64,000 nt of DNA from Hydrogenophilus sp. (lineage in GTDB: Bacteria > Pseudomonadota > Gammaproteobacteria > Burkholderiales > Rhodocyclaceae), in assembly GCA_026416515.1 (NCBI GenBank), contig JAOAEZ010000001.1, forward strand, positions 22,420 to 86,419, in the 5' to 3' direction. This document shows, piece after piece, positions 55,555 to 63,977 of the stretch. The first letter of the stretch is position 1; the number at the start of each line of letters is the position of its first letter. The translations under genes and the position numbers were made by a program. Under the pieces are notes generated by a model. That model was not told where the DNA came from, did no database searches, and saw only the letters and a program-made list of their open reading frames with translations.

Positions 55555-55782
55555 TTAGGCTTTCTTGATGAAAAAGACAAACGCGTTCCCCTCTTGCGTT
55601 TTTTCCAGGAGAACATTGCCGGTCTGTTTGGCAAAAGCTTCCATGTCTTTGACCGAGCCGGGGTCGGTGGCGATAACTTTGAGGACCTGCCCAGAGCTCA
55701 TTTCGGAAAGGGCTTTTTTGGTTTTCACGATCGGCATCGGGCAATTGAGACCCCGCGCGTCAAGTTCACGGTCGAAGTTCAT
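55555..55782 (-). CDS. tusA: Sulfur carrier protein TusA
   Basis: A 75-aa carrier with the CPxP motif in LDARGLNCPMPIVKTKKAL; the cysteine carries the persulfide. ATG 55782 is chosen because AGGAG lies seven bases ahead and the protein begins at the family's usual start; a frame to 55974 is an extension through the promoter. First gene of the tusA-dsrE2-yedE-tauD unit. It is expected to deliver sulfur to DsrEFH. Confidence 0.95.
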   Translation of the reverse strand: MNFDRELDARGLNCPMPIVKTKKALSEMSSGQVLKVIATDPGSVKDMEAFAKQTGNVLLEKTQEGNAFVFFIKKA

Positions 55783-55836
55783 GGTTTCGGCTCCTATCGA
55801 CGTTGATATAAAGAGATAACTCCCGAGTAGTAGAGA

Positions 55837-55865
55837 ATCATAAATTAAACTTTGAAACAAATCAA
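55837..55865 (-). promoter_or_regulatory. Promoter for the tusA unit
   Basis: On the minus strand TTGATT and TATGAT are separated by 17 bp. The -10 is 54 bp before the tusA ATG, in an AT-rich stretch that stands out from its neighbours. Both hexamers match consensus at 4-5 positions. Confidence 0.55.
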
Positions 55866-55985
55866 TATCCTGAGGAGTGCTTGGAGATACCCCGTTCGGG
55901 TAGTGTTTACCGCTTTGACGGTAGCGGAAAAAGAGGAGGAAGATAGTATTATGATCCGATGAAAGCACGCGCAAGGAGATTAGGA

Positions 55986-56450
55986 ATGTACCCAGTGGAT
56001 GAACGCGGACGGTTGCCCTTTCAGCAGGCGATACGTTACGTCCAAGAGGAGGGTCAGCCGGTTTTTGCAGTGGTGCCCGTTTTTCCCGATGTGGTCGAGG
56101 ATGAGGAGGTGCGGGCGGAGGGCGCTAAGGTGTTTATCCTCCAGCCGCACGAGACACATGGCTGGGAGCTGGTCTATATCGCGGGACCATTTTTTACGTC
56201 GGCTTATGTGGCAAACGAGCGGATATTGCCGCCTGAGGTGCCGGCAAGCGTCGCTGAGCTGAGTTTTATTCCGACGTGGGTTAATGAGGAGTGGTTTGAG
56301 GAGCCGGTGCAGATTTTGGTGCAGCGGTTGACAGAGGCGGCAGAGTTGGAGACCGAGCTCCCCGATTACGCGAGCGCTCGCCGACGGAGGGCGCGGGAGG
56401 GAACTTCCTTTCCGGTGGCGTTTGTGGGGAAAGGGCCGTCGGTGGAGTGA
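55986..56450 (+). CDS. Unrecognised conserved-looking protein of 154 aa
   Basis: I do not recognise this protein. It starts MYPVDERGRLPFQQAIRYV and contains FILQPHETHGWELVYIAGPF and IPTWVNEEWFEEPVQ, with a basic patch (ASARRRRAREG) near the C terminus. It has no cysteine, no signal peptide and no membrane helix. AAGGAG lies seven bases before ATG 55986. An earlier in-frame ATG at 55959 has no such site. It is divergent from tusA (203 bp apart), and the 3' end faces the convergent proB gene. Coding character looks genuine. Confidence 0.7.
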   Translation: MYPVDERGRLPFQQAIRYVQEEGQPVFAVVPVFPDVVEDEEVRAEGAKVFILQPHETHGWELVYIAGPFFTSAYVANERILPPEVPASVAELSFIPTWVNEEWFEEPVQILVQRLTEAAELETELPDYASARRRRAREGTSFPVAFVGKGPSVE

Positions 56451-56482
56451 AAGAGCAAGCGAAGAGGGGCCCCGGCAAGAGA

Positions 56483-57610
56483 TTAGCGAGTGAGGAGAAC
56501 GAGGTTGTCGCGGTGAATAAGCTCTTCTTCGTCGAGGTAGCCGAGAATCGCTTCGATCGCAGAGGAGGGATGGCCGGCGATGCGCGCCGCTTCGTGAGCG
56601 GGGTAGTTGACGAGGCCGCGAGCTATTTCTTGCCCGTCGGGGGAGAGACAGCTGACAACGGCACCGCGCCCGAATTCCCCCTCTACGCGGGTGACGCCGA
56701 CAGGAAGGAGGCTTTTTCCGGCCCGGAGCGCTTCGACCGCCCCTGGGTCGAGCCAAAGAGCACCAGCAGTTTTGAGGTGGTCGGCAAGCCATTGTTTACG
56801 CGCAGTGAGAGGGGGCTGACGGGCGCGCAGCCAGGTGCCGATCGGTTCCCCAGCGGTAAGACGCAGAAGAATCTGAGGATGCCGCCCAGGGGCGATGAGG
56901 GTGTCAGCGCCTGAGACGCTGGCGCGTTGCGCTGCGCGAACTTTGGTGATCATCCCGCCGCGACCGAGGGTTGAACCCGCGCCCCCAGCCATCGCCAGGA
57001 GCGCAGGGTCATCGGCATCGGCTTCGGGAACGAGGGTGGCGGTGGGGTCTTTGCGGGGGTCAGCGGTGTAGAGACCGCTTTGATCGGTAAGAATAATGAG
57101 GAGGTCGGCGTCGAGGGCGTTGGCGACGAGCGCGGCGAGGGTGTCATTGTCACCGAATTTGATTTCGTCGGTGACGATGGTGTCGTTTTCGTTGATGATG
57201 GGAATAACGCCAAGGGCTAGGAGAGTGGTGAGGGTACTGCGGGCGTTGAGGTAGCGAGTGCGATCGGCGAGGTCGGCGTGGGTGAGGAGAATTTGGGCAG
57301 TGTGGCGACGATGGGGGGCAAAGGCCGCTTCCCAGGCGTCGACCAGCGCGGCTTGACCGACGGCGGCTGCGGCTTGAAGAAGGTGAAGGGCTTTGGGACG
57401 AGCACTCCAGCCGAGCCGCTCGAGGCCCGCAGCGATCGCACCAGAGGAGACGATGCAGAGTTCGCGACCGGCGGCGAGGAGTTGGGCGATTTGCGCCGCC
57501 CAGTCAGCGAGACAGTTGCGATCAAGACCAGCTCCGTTGTTGGTGATGAGGGCGCTGCCGATTTTGACGATGATGCGGCGAGCGCGCGTTAGGGGGAGGC
57601 GGGGGAGCAT
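56483..57610 (-). CDS. proB: Glutamate 5-kinase
   Basis: First step of proline synthesis from glutamate. The 375-aa product has the amino acid kinase domain ([13 protein letters not shown] ... [16 protein letters not shown] and [19 protein letters not shown]) and a C-terminal PUA RNA-binding domain ([21 protein letters not shown]). Last gene of rplU-rpmA-obgE-proB, 12 bp after obgE. Confidence 0.95.
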   Translation of the reverse strand: MLPRLPLTRARRIIVKIGSALITNNGAGLDRNCLADWAAQIAQLLAAGRELCIVSSGAIAAGLERLGWSARPKALHLLQAAAAVGQAALVDAWEAAFAPHRRHTAQILLTHADLADRTRYLNARSTLTTLLALGVIPIINENDTIVTDEIKFGDNDTLAALVANALDADLLIILTDQSGLYTADPRKDPTATLVPEADADDPALLAMAGGAGSTLGRGGMITKVRAAQRASVSGADTLIAPGRHPQILLRLTAGEPIGTWLRARQPPLTARKQWLADHLKTAGALWLDPGAVEALRAGKSLLPVGVTRVEGEFGRGAVVSCLSPDGQEIARGLVNYPAHEAARIAGHPSSAIEAILGYLDEEELIHRDNLVLLTR

Positions 57611-57622
57611 CGGGGAGCACAG

Positions 57623-58780
57623 TTAGGGGACAGAAACATCGATCGGGAGAGTGGGGGAGGAGGACAGGGCGTCGGTAGGGGAAATAGAGGGGATGGCAGG
57701 AGGGGCAGAGGAAGAGGGAAGAGCGTCAAAGGGAGAGATGGAGAAAGCGGCAGGGGTAGAGGAGGTAGCGGCAAGGGCGTCGAGAGCGTTTTGAAGGGCG
57801 AGAATGAGCGCTTGACACCCTTCACCGGTGGCGGCACTGACCGCGAACCAGCGCTCGACGGGGCCAAAACGGGCGAGAAAGTGGTGGTAACGCGATTCCC
57901 GCTCTTCGGGGGGAAGGAGGTCGATTTTGTTAAAGACGAGCCACCGGGGTTTGTTAAAAAGGGCTTCGTCGTAGAGGCGCAGTTCGCGGAGGATCGCGTG
58001 GGCGTCGCGTACCGGGTCAGCCGTCGGGTCGAGAGGAGCGATGTCGACGAGGTGTAGGAGCATTTTGGTGCGGGTGAGGTGGCGGAGAAAGTTGTGACCG
58101 AGCCCTTCCCCTCGACTGGCGCCTTCGATGAGACCGGGAATGTCGGCGACGACGAAGCTGCGGTCGACGGCGGTGCGAACGACACCGAGGTTGGGGTAGA
58201 GGGTGGTAAAAGGATAGTCGGCAACTTTGGGACGGGCTGCTGAGATTTGGCGAATGAGGGTCGATTTGCCGGCGTTGGGGAGACCGAGTAGGCCCACGTC
58301 AGCGATGAGACGGAGTTCAAGGTGAAGCGTTTTGTGTTCGCCTGGTTCGCCGCGGGTGAATTGGCGGGGAGCACGGTTGGTGGGGGATTTAAAGTGAATG
58401 TTGCCCAGCCCCCCCCGCCCGCCACGGGCTACGAGCGCTTGTTGCCCCGGGTAGGTAAGGTCGGCGATGAGGGCTCCACTTTCGGCGTCGCGAACGACAG
58501 TGCCGACGGGAACCCGAATCCAGAGGTCTCTTCCCGCTGCGCCGTATTGCTCTTTGCCGCGCCCGGGTTCGCCGTTTTGGGCGCGAAAGATGCGGGTGAA
58601 ACGAAAGTCGACGAGGGTGTTGAGGTTGGGATCGGCGACGAGGTAGATATTCCCTCCCCTGCCGCCATCGCCTCCGGCGGGACCCCCTCGAGGAATAAAT
58701 TTTTCTCGCCGGAAAGCGGCACAGCCATCTCCGCCGCGGCCAGCGATGACCTCAATGCGCGCTTCGTCGAAAAATTTCAT
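57623..58780 (-). CDS. obgE: Obg family GTPase (ObgE/CgtA)
   Basis: A 385-aa ribosome-associated GTPase. The glycine-rich OBG domain begins [25 protein letters not shown], and the G domain has G1 [11 protein letters not shown]3 [11 protein letters not shown] and G4 VFNKIDLL. The C-terminal about 55 residues are low-complexity Ser/Pro/Ala with an imperfect repeat ([23 protein letters not shown]) where E. coli Obg has an acidic tail. Follows rpmA by 32 bp. Confidence 0.95.
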   Translation of the reverse strand: MKFFDEARIEVIAGRGGDGCAAFRREKFIPRGGPAGGDGGRGGNIYLVADPNLNTLVDFRFTRIFRAQNGEPGRGKEQYGAAGRDLWIRVPVGTVVRDAESGALIADLTYPGQQALVARGGRGGLGNIHFKSPTNRAPRQFTRGEPGEHKTLHLELRLIADVGLLGLPNAGKSTLIRQISAARPKVADYPFTTLYPNLGVVRTAVDRSFVVADIPGLIEGASRGEGLGHNFLRHLTRTKMLLHLVDIAPLDPTADPVRDAHAILRELRLYDEALFNKPRWLVFNKIDLLPPEERESRYHHFLARFGPVERWFAVSAATGEGCQALILALQNALDALAATSSTPAAFSISPFDALPSSSAPPAIPSISPTDALSSSPTLPIDVSVP

Positions 58781-58812
58781 CGACAGCGAGGAGAGGATAT
58801 TCCAAGAGGATG

Positions 58813-59097
58813 TTATTCAGCGGCTGCTGGCTCTTCAAGGACGACCGGACGGACCGAGACGAAACGGCGCTGCTTCGGACCGCGAACCGAGAATTCAACG
58901 ATGCCGTCGGTGAGGGCAAAGAGGGTGTAGTCCCGCCCGCAGCCGACATTTTCGCCGGGGTGAAATCGAGTTCCGCGTTGCCGAACGATGATATTGCCCG
59001 CCTTGACCCATTGACCGCCAAAGCGCTTGATGCCAAGACGTTTGGAGTGGGAGTCGCGACCGTTCCGGGAACTGCCGCCTGCTTTTTTATGGGCCAT
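58813..59097 (-). CDS. rpmA: 50S ribosomal protein L27
   Basis: A 94-aa ribosomal protein beginning [20 protein letters not shown]. The Ala-His-Lys-Lys N terminus reaches the peptidyl transferase centre. A typical [15 protein letters not shown] segment follows. Sits 15 bp after rplU. Confidence 0.97.
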   Translation of the reverse strand: MAHKKAGGSSRNGRDSHSKRLGIKRFGGQWVKAGNIIVRQRGTRFHPGENVGCGRDYTLFALTDGIVEFSVRGPKQRRFVSVRPVVLEEPAAAE

Positions 59098-59112
59098 GGT
59101 TGCTCCTTTCTT

Positions 59113-59424
59113 TTAGCCTTCGATGGCGTCGATGCGGATTTCAGTGTAGTTCTGCCGGTGCCCCTGCCGCTTCATATAGTGTTTGCGGCGCCGCATTTTG
59201 AAGATGCGGACTTTGGGGTGACGACCGTGGGAGAGGACCGTGGCGCGAATAGAGACTCCAGGAACGGTGGGGGTACCGATGCGGACCATTTCACCACTAC
59301 CGACGAGCAAAACGCGGTCGAGGGTGATCGTGCTGCCGGGTTGGGCCGGGAGTTGCTCGACTTTTAGGGTGGTGCCAACGGTGACTCGGTATTGCTTGCC
59401 ACCGGTTTGGATCACGGCGTACAT
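59113..59424 (-). CDS. rplU: 50S ribosomal protein L21
   Basis: A 103-aa ribosomal protein beginning [20 protein letters not shown], with [21 protein letters not shown] near the end, which contacts 23S rRNA. AAGGAG lies before the ATG, and a good promoter sits in the 3' end of the upstream uvrA-like gene. Confidence 0.97.
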   Translation of the reverse strand: MYAVIQTGGKQYRVTVGTTLKVEQLPAQPGSTITLDRVLLVGSGEMVRIGTPTVPGVSIRATVLSHGRHPKVRIFKMRRRKHYMKRQGHRQNYTEIRIDAIEG

Positions 59425-59460
59425 GGACGTACTCCTTGAATATTTTCCGCGAAACTCACT

Positions 59461-59489
59461 ATTCTATCGGTTAACGGTCAGAGGGTCAA
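59461..59489 (-). promoter_or_regulatory. Strong sigma-70 promoter for rplU-rpmA-obgE-proB
   Basis: On the minus strand TTGACC and TAGAAT are 17 bp apart, each matching consensus at 5 of 6 positions, 37 bp before the rplU ATG. The -35 overlaps the 3' end of the uvrA-like gene and the hairpin at 59489-59505. Confidence 0.7.
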
Positions 59490-62028
59490 TGGGTTTCGAA
59501 CCCATCGCTATGACCCGCCCACCGCGTTGACCACCGCCGGGGCCGAGTTCAATCTGCCAGTCGACGTGGCGCAGGAGGTCGGGGTCGTGGTCAGCGATGA
59601 CGATGGTGTGGCCGCGGTCTCGGAGGGCGAGAAGGGTTTCCAGGAGACGGGCGAGGTCGGTGAAGTGGAGACCGCGACTGGGTTCGTCGAGGAGAAAGAG
59701 GGTGGGGCGAGGGCGAGAACGGGCGAGCTCGCGGGCGAGTTTCAGCCGTTGCGTTTCGCCACCGGAGAGGGAGGGAATGGGCTGACCGAGGAGGAGGTGG
59801 CCGAGACCGAGCGCTTCGAGGGTGGAGAAGAGCGGGGCAAGGGAGGGGTGGTGGGTGAAGAGGGGACGAACTTGGGCAACCGACGTCGCGAGCAGGTCGG
59901 CGATCGTTTTCCCACGGTAGCGGATCGCGAGGGTCTCGCGATTGTAGCGAGCGCCGCGGCAGGCGGGGCAGGGTTCGGAGACGGGAGGGAGAAAGGAAAG
60001 GGAGATCTCTCGCCAGCCTCGCCCTTCGCATACTTCGCAGCGACCGCCGCGAAGGTTGTAGGAGAAACGCTCAGGTCCATAGCCGCGGGCGCGCGCTTCA
60101 GGAGTTTGGGCAAAAAGTTCGCGAAAGTGGTCGAGGATGCCAAGATAGGTGGCAGGGGTGACGCGGGGGGTGGCAGCGATGGGAGTGGCGTCGACGAAGA
60201 CGACGCGGTGCCAGGGGAGGGGGGGAGAGGGAGGAGAAGCGGAGGGAATAGCAGTGGGGTGCGGAGAGGCAAGAGGGGAAGCAGAAGGGAGAGAGGAGGG
60301 AGAGAGGGGGAAAGGAGTACCGCAGGAGGCAAGGAGAATTTGACCGCAGTCGGGAGGGGGGGGGAGTGGATCGGTACCGCCAGGAGGAATCAGGGATCGA
60401 AGGGCGTCGGCGAGGGCGAGGAGGGCCGATGATTTGCCGGCGCCAGAGGGGCCGGTAAGGGCGATGAGACGAGCGAGGGGATAACAGATGGGATCGCCTT
60501 GGAGGTTGTGGCGATGAGCACCAATGTGCCAGAGGGCGGGAGCGTCGGCGGGCGTGGGTTGCCGGCGGTGGGTGAGGTCGAAAGGGGTGGTGAGGTGACG
60601 GGCGGTGGGGGTGTCGAGGGTGGTGAGTTGAGCGGGCGGACCGGAGAAGAGGAGGGCCCCGCCGTCGGGACCCGCACCGGGGCCGATTTCGACGAGGTGG
60701 TCGGCGGCGGCGAGGAGAGCGCGGTCGTGGGTGACGGCGATAAGGGTGTTGCCGCGGGCAACCAGCCGTTGAAGGGCGGCGCGAACCCGAGCGCTGTCTT
60801 GAGGGTGAAGGGCGGCGGTGGGTTCGTCGAGGATGAGAAGAAGCCCGCTCATTGTTTGCGCGAGGATCGCGGCCAGGCGAATACGCTGCCGCTCGCCGCT
60901 GGAGAGCGTGGAGGCCGCACGGGTTAAGGGGAGATAGTCGAGACCGAGTTCGATCAGCGCAGCAACCCGGTCGATGGCCAACGTGAGGAGAGGGGCAGCA
61001 ATGGGGTGGGTGGCATAGCGGGTATGCCACTCATTAAGGTGGGGGGCAAGGTCGGCGAGCGGAAGCGATTCGAGGTGCGGGAGCGTCTTCCCGGCAAAAG
61101 AGAGAAGGCGGGCGAGGGGGGAGAGACGACTTCCGGAGCAGTCCGCACAGGGATCGCCATTCGGGGCGACGCCGAGACCACGGCAGGAGGGGCAGGCGCC
61201 GTCGGGATGGTGAAACGAGAGGTGGCGAGGTTCAAGTTTGGGGAGGGTGAAGCCGCAGTGGGGGCATTGGGCGCGGGTGGAGAGGGAGAGAGGAGGAGGA
61301 CCGGGGTCGAGGGGATAGAGAAGCGCTTGACCGTTGCCGACAGCAAAGGCATGTTCGAGGCTGTCGGTGAGGCGGTCGAGGGTATCGTCGCTGAGACGAA
61401 GCCGATCGATGACCAGAGCGCTGTCAGGGGGGATGGGGCCGAAGAGCGCATCGAGGTCGAGGAAGGCATTGGCGCGGTGCAAACGGGTATAGCCAGCGCT
61501 TTTGAGCGATTCGGCGGTGGTGAGAGAGGGAGGAAGCGCAGCGGCGGGAACGAGGAGGGCGACGCGGAGACCGGTGAGGTCGCGAAGGAGAGCGGCGGTG
61601 AGGTCGGTGAGCGATTGGGGGTGGAGAGGAACGGTCGGGTGGTTGGGGCAGTGGGGGGTACCGAGACGGACGTAGAGGAGGGCGAGGAGGTCATGGAGCT
61701 CCGAGAGAGTGCCGACAGTAGCACGGGGGTGAGGGGAGAGATGACGTTGACTGAGGGCAAGCGCTGGGCGAAGACCGTCGATCCAGTCGACGTCGGGGCG
61801 CGGGAGCTGCGCGAGCCGCTCGCGGGCGGCAGGGGAAAGCATTTCGAGGTAGCGGCGTTCGGCTTCGGCGTAGAGGGTGTCGTAGGCAAGGGAGGTTTTC
61901 CCCGAGCCGGAGACGCCGACGATGACGGTGAGGGCGTCGTGCGGCAGATCGAGGGAGAGGTTGCGGAGGTTGTGGGTGCGCGCGCCGCGGATGGAAAGGT
62001 AGGGAGAGAAGGGAGGCGAGAAAGACAC
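59464..62028 (-). CDS. UvrA-like excinuclease ATPase lacking the insertion domain
   Basis: An 854-aa UvrA-family ABC ATPase with two nucleotide-binding halves. The first Walker A is VGVSGSGKTSLAYDT, with signature LSSGERQRIRLA. The second is TGPSGAGKSS with signature LSGGETQRLKLA. Zinc cysteines appear in CPHCGF...GACPSCRGLG and CEVCEGRGW...CPACRGARYN. Canonical UvrA has about 100 residues of DNA-damage-sensing insertion between GACPxCxGLG and the next CxxCxGxR. Here only a few residues (VAPNGDPCADCSGSRL) join them. A Ser/Pro-rich insert is at 60190-60340. GTG start at 62028. A paralogue or divergent type is likely. Confidence 0.85.
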   Translation of the reverse strand: MSFSPPFSPYLSIRGARTHNLRNLSLDLPHDALTVIVGVSGSGKTSLAYDTLYAEAERRYLEMLSPAARERLAQLPRPDVDWIDGLRPALALSQRHLSPHPRATVGTLSELHDLLALLYVRLGTPHCPNHPTVPLHPQSLTDLTAALLRDLTGLRVALLVPAAALPPSLTTAESLKSAGYTRLHRANAFLDLDALFGPIPPDSALVIDRLRLSDDTLDRLTDSLEHAFAVGNGQALLYPLDPGPPPLSLSTRAQCPHCGFTLPKLEPRHLSFHHPDGACPSCRGLGVAPNGDPCADCSGSRLSPLARLLSFAGKTLPHLESLPLADLAPHLNEWHTRYATHPIAAPLLTLAIDRVAALIELGLDYLPLTRAASTLSSGERQRIRLAAILAQTMSGLLLILDEPTAALHPQDSARVRAALQRLVARGNTLIAVTHDRALLAAADHLVEIGPGAGPDGGALLFSGPPAQLTTLDTPTARHLTTPFDLTHRRQPTPADAPALWHIGAHRHNLQGDPICYPLARLIALTGPSGAGKSSALLALADALRSLIPPGGTDPLPPPPDCGQILLASCGTPFPLSPSSLPSASPLASPHPTAIPSASPPSPPLPWHRVVFVDATPIAATPRVTPATYLGILDHFRELFAQTPEARARGYGPERFSYNLRGGRCEVCEGRGWREISLSFLPPVSEPCPACRGARYNRETLAIRYRGKTIADLLATSVAQVRPLFTHHPSLAPLFSTLEALGLGHLLLGQPIPSLSGGETQRLKLARELARSRPRPTLFLLDEPSRGLHFTDLARLLETLLALRDRGHTIVIADHDPDLLRHVDWQIELGPGGGQRGGRVIAMGSKPIDPLTVNR
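59489..59505 (-). repeat. T-arm-like hairpin at the end of the uvrA-like gene
   Basis: In gene direction ATGGG-TTCGAAA-CCCAT forms a 5-bp stem with a 7-nt loop, like a tRNA T arm. It extends through an outer GGGTCA...TGACCC stem with a 5-nt bulge. No tRNA body surrounds it. The outer stem shares the -35 region of the rplU promoter. Confidence 0.4.
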
Positions 62029-62064
62029 AGGAGCGCCAAGAGGGGAGAGAGTGGAAGTCGATTA

Positions 62065-62070
62065 ATTATA
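62065..62070 (-). promoter_or_regulatory. -10 element of the uvrA-like gene
   Basis: TATAAT on the minus strand, a perfect -10, about 36 bp before the GTG start at 62028. A matching -35 is not convincing. It is divergent from the erpA promoter. Confidence 0.45.
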
Positions 62071-62117
62071 GAAGGAGAGCAAAGGAGAAAAGGAGAGGAG
62101 GTCTAAGGGAAGGGCGG

Positions 62118-62146
62118 TTGCATTTTTCCGAGTTTTGCGATAAGGT
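62118..62146 (+). promoter_or_regulatory. Candidate promoter for erpA
   Basis: TTGCAT (62118-62123) and TAAGGT (62141-62146) are separated by 17 bp, 43 bp before the erpA ATG. The match is moderate. The region is more AT-rich than its surroundings. Confidence 0.45.
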
Positions 62147-62189
62147 AATGGGTAGGGCGCAGTGAGCGCTTCTTTTAAGAGAGGAGTGA

Positions 62190-62534
62190 ATGATGAGCGA
62201 AGTGGTGGACGGGATCGCGTTTTCGGAGGCGGCGGTGGCTAAGGTGCGGGAGCTGATCGAGGAGGAGGGAAACCCTAACTTGAAGTTACGCATCTTCATT
62301 ACCGGCGGCGGGTGTGCGGGGTTTCAGTATGGGTTTGCGTTTGAGGAGAAGGTAGAGGAGGATGATACCGTCATCGAAAAAGGGGGGGTGACCTTGCTGG
62401 TCGATCCGATGAGCTACCAGTATTTGGTGGGGGCATCGATCGATTACGTGGAGGATGTGACAGGGGCACAGTTTGTGATCCATAACCCGAACGCGGTGAC
62501 GACGTGCGGTTGCGGTTCGTCGTTTTCGGCTTAG
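62190..62534 (+). CDS. erpA: Iron-sulfur cluster insertion protein ErpA
   Basis: A 114-aa A-type carrier that delivers [Fe-S] clusters to target proteins. The three conserved cysteines are present: [11 protein letters not shown] and CGCGSSF at the end. Start has AGAGGAG upstream; ATG 62190 or 62193 both fit. Useful here given the many Fe-S proteins in the window. Confidence 0.93.
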   Translation: MMSEVVDGIAFSEAAVAKVRELIEEEGNPNLKLRIFITGGGCAGFQYGFAFEEKVEEDDTVIEKGGVTLLVDPMSYQYLVGASIDYVEDVTGAQFVIHNPNAVTTCGCGSSFSA

Positions 62535-62800
62535 GAGGGAGGGAGCGCTCCGCGGAGGGGCGATCTTAGGCGAGAGGGAGAGGAGAGGGTTTTAAGGAGA
62601 AGGAGCGGCGCGGCCGGTCATTGCTGTAGGGCAGGGAGAGGGAACGCAGGAAGAGGGGGACCGTGGAAGCGGTGAGGCAGAGTAGACGGATAGGATAAAG
62701 GAAGGAGAGGAAGAGTAAAGCAAAGGCGAGGGGGAAGGGGAGAAGGCAGGTGAGAAGAAAGGGGTAGAATGGCGGGGTGTTCCAGAGAGCGACCTTGCCA
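62535..62800. other. Gene-free, purine-rich gap between erpA and the P-type ATPase gene
   Basis: 266 bp with no credible gene. Overlapping palindromes GGAGCGCTCC (62542-62551) and CTCCGCGGAG (62548-62557) follow erpA. The rest is G/A-rich low-complexity sequence. A weak TAGAAT (62765-62770) lies 30 bp before the ATPase start without a -35. Confidence 0.4.
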
Positions 62801-63977
62801 ATGGGGTTTTCGTTTGATAGGTCTGAAGGAAAGTTATGTTACCACTGCGGGTTGCCGATTCCGGAGGAGAGCGATTTTTGGGTGACCATCGACGGAGTAC
62901 GGCACCGGTTGTGCTGCGCGGGGTGCGAGGCGGTGGCGCAGGCAATCGTGGGGGCAGGGTTGGCCGACTACTACCGCCACCGCGATGCATTGCCCGAGCC
63001 GGTGCGTGAACCTCTGCCGGCGATCTTGGCGGAGCTGGAGACATTCAACGCGCCGGAGTTAGTGGCGCAGTGGTCGAGCGAGGTGCCGGGGGAGGGGGGA
63101 GAAAAGCTGCGCGAAGTGTCGTTGATTTTGGAGGGGATCACTTGCGCGGCGTGCGTCTGGTTGAACGAGCAGCATCTGCGCCGCCAGCCGGGGGTGGTGC
63201 GGGTGGAGATCAACTACGCGACGCGACGGGCACGGGTGGTGTGGAACCCCGAGAAGATCTCGTTGGCGAGGATTTTGCAGGCGGTGGCCGAGATCGGTTA
63301 CCGAGCTTACCCTTACGATGCGACGACCAGCGAGGCAGTGGCCCAGCGCGAGCGACGGCAAATGTTGTGGCGAGTCTTTGTTGCCGGCTTTTCGTCGATG
63401 CAGGTGATGATGTACCTCGTCCCGATCTACTTAGCGGGGGAAGGGGAGATGGATCCCCGCTACCGAGATCTGTTTTATTGGGCGTCGCTGGTGTTAACGA
63501 TCCCGGTGATGGTCTATTCGTGCGGGCCTTTTTACCGCAACGCGTGGCGCGATCTGCGCCTGCGACGAGTGGGAATGGATGTGCCGGTGGCGTTGGGGTT
63601 GCTGATCGCTTTCGGAGCGAGTGTGTTCGGGATGTTGACGGGGTTGAGCGAGGTCTATTTCGATTCGGTGAGTATGTTCGCCTTTTTCTTGCTGACGGGG
63701 CGCTATTTCGAAATGAGCGCCCGGCAGCGCGCAGTACGGGGGTTGGAGGAGCTGGGGCGAGCGCTTCCAGCAGTGGCTGAGCGGTGGGATGAGAGACAGG
63801 GTGTATTTGTACCGACTCCAGCCGTGCGGTTGCGGCCAGGGGATCGGATACGGGTAAAGCCAGGGGCGCTGATCCCCGCCGATGGCCAAGTGGTGGAGGG
63901 GGTTAGCGAGGTGGACGAGTCGATTTTGACGGGGGAGAGTATGCCGGTAGCCAAGAGGGTGGGGGACGCGGTAGTGG
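62801..63977 (+). CDS. ccoI: Copper-type P1B ATPase (CcoI/FixI-like), N-terminal part
   Basis: A heavy-metal pump, cut by the adapter near codon 392. The N terminus has a cysteine-rich module ([11 protein letters not shown] and LCCAGCEAV) typical of CcoI/FixI, then an HMA domain with [12 protein letters not shown]. Membrane helices follow, with the actuator TGES motif ([12 protein letters not shown]). The CPx motif and phosphorylation site would be downstream and are not in the window. These pumps supply copper for cbb3-type cytochrome oxidase. ATG 62801 is used; GTG 62777 is in frame. The final codons (VSYTHLT) are adapter, not protein. Confidence 0.88.

Noticed and set aside
59480..59515. 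Possible tRNA because of the TTCGAAA T-loop-like hairpin
   Set aside because: No acceptor, D or anticodon arms and no CCA fit; the bases are coding sequence of the uvrA-like gene.
62592..63044. Minus-strand Pro/Ser-rich open frame near the window end
   Set aside because: Low-complexity shadow of the G/A-rich plus strand and of the ATPase gene; no ribosome site or family pattern.
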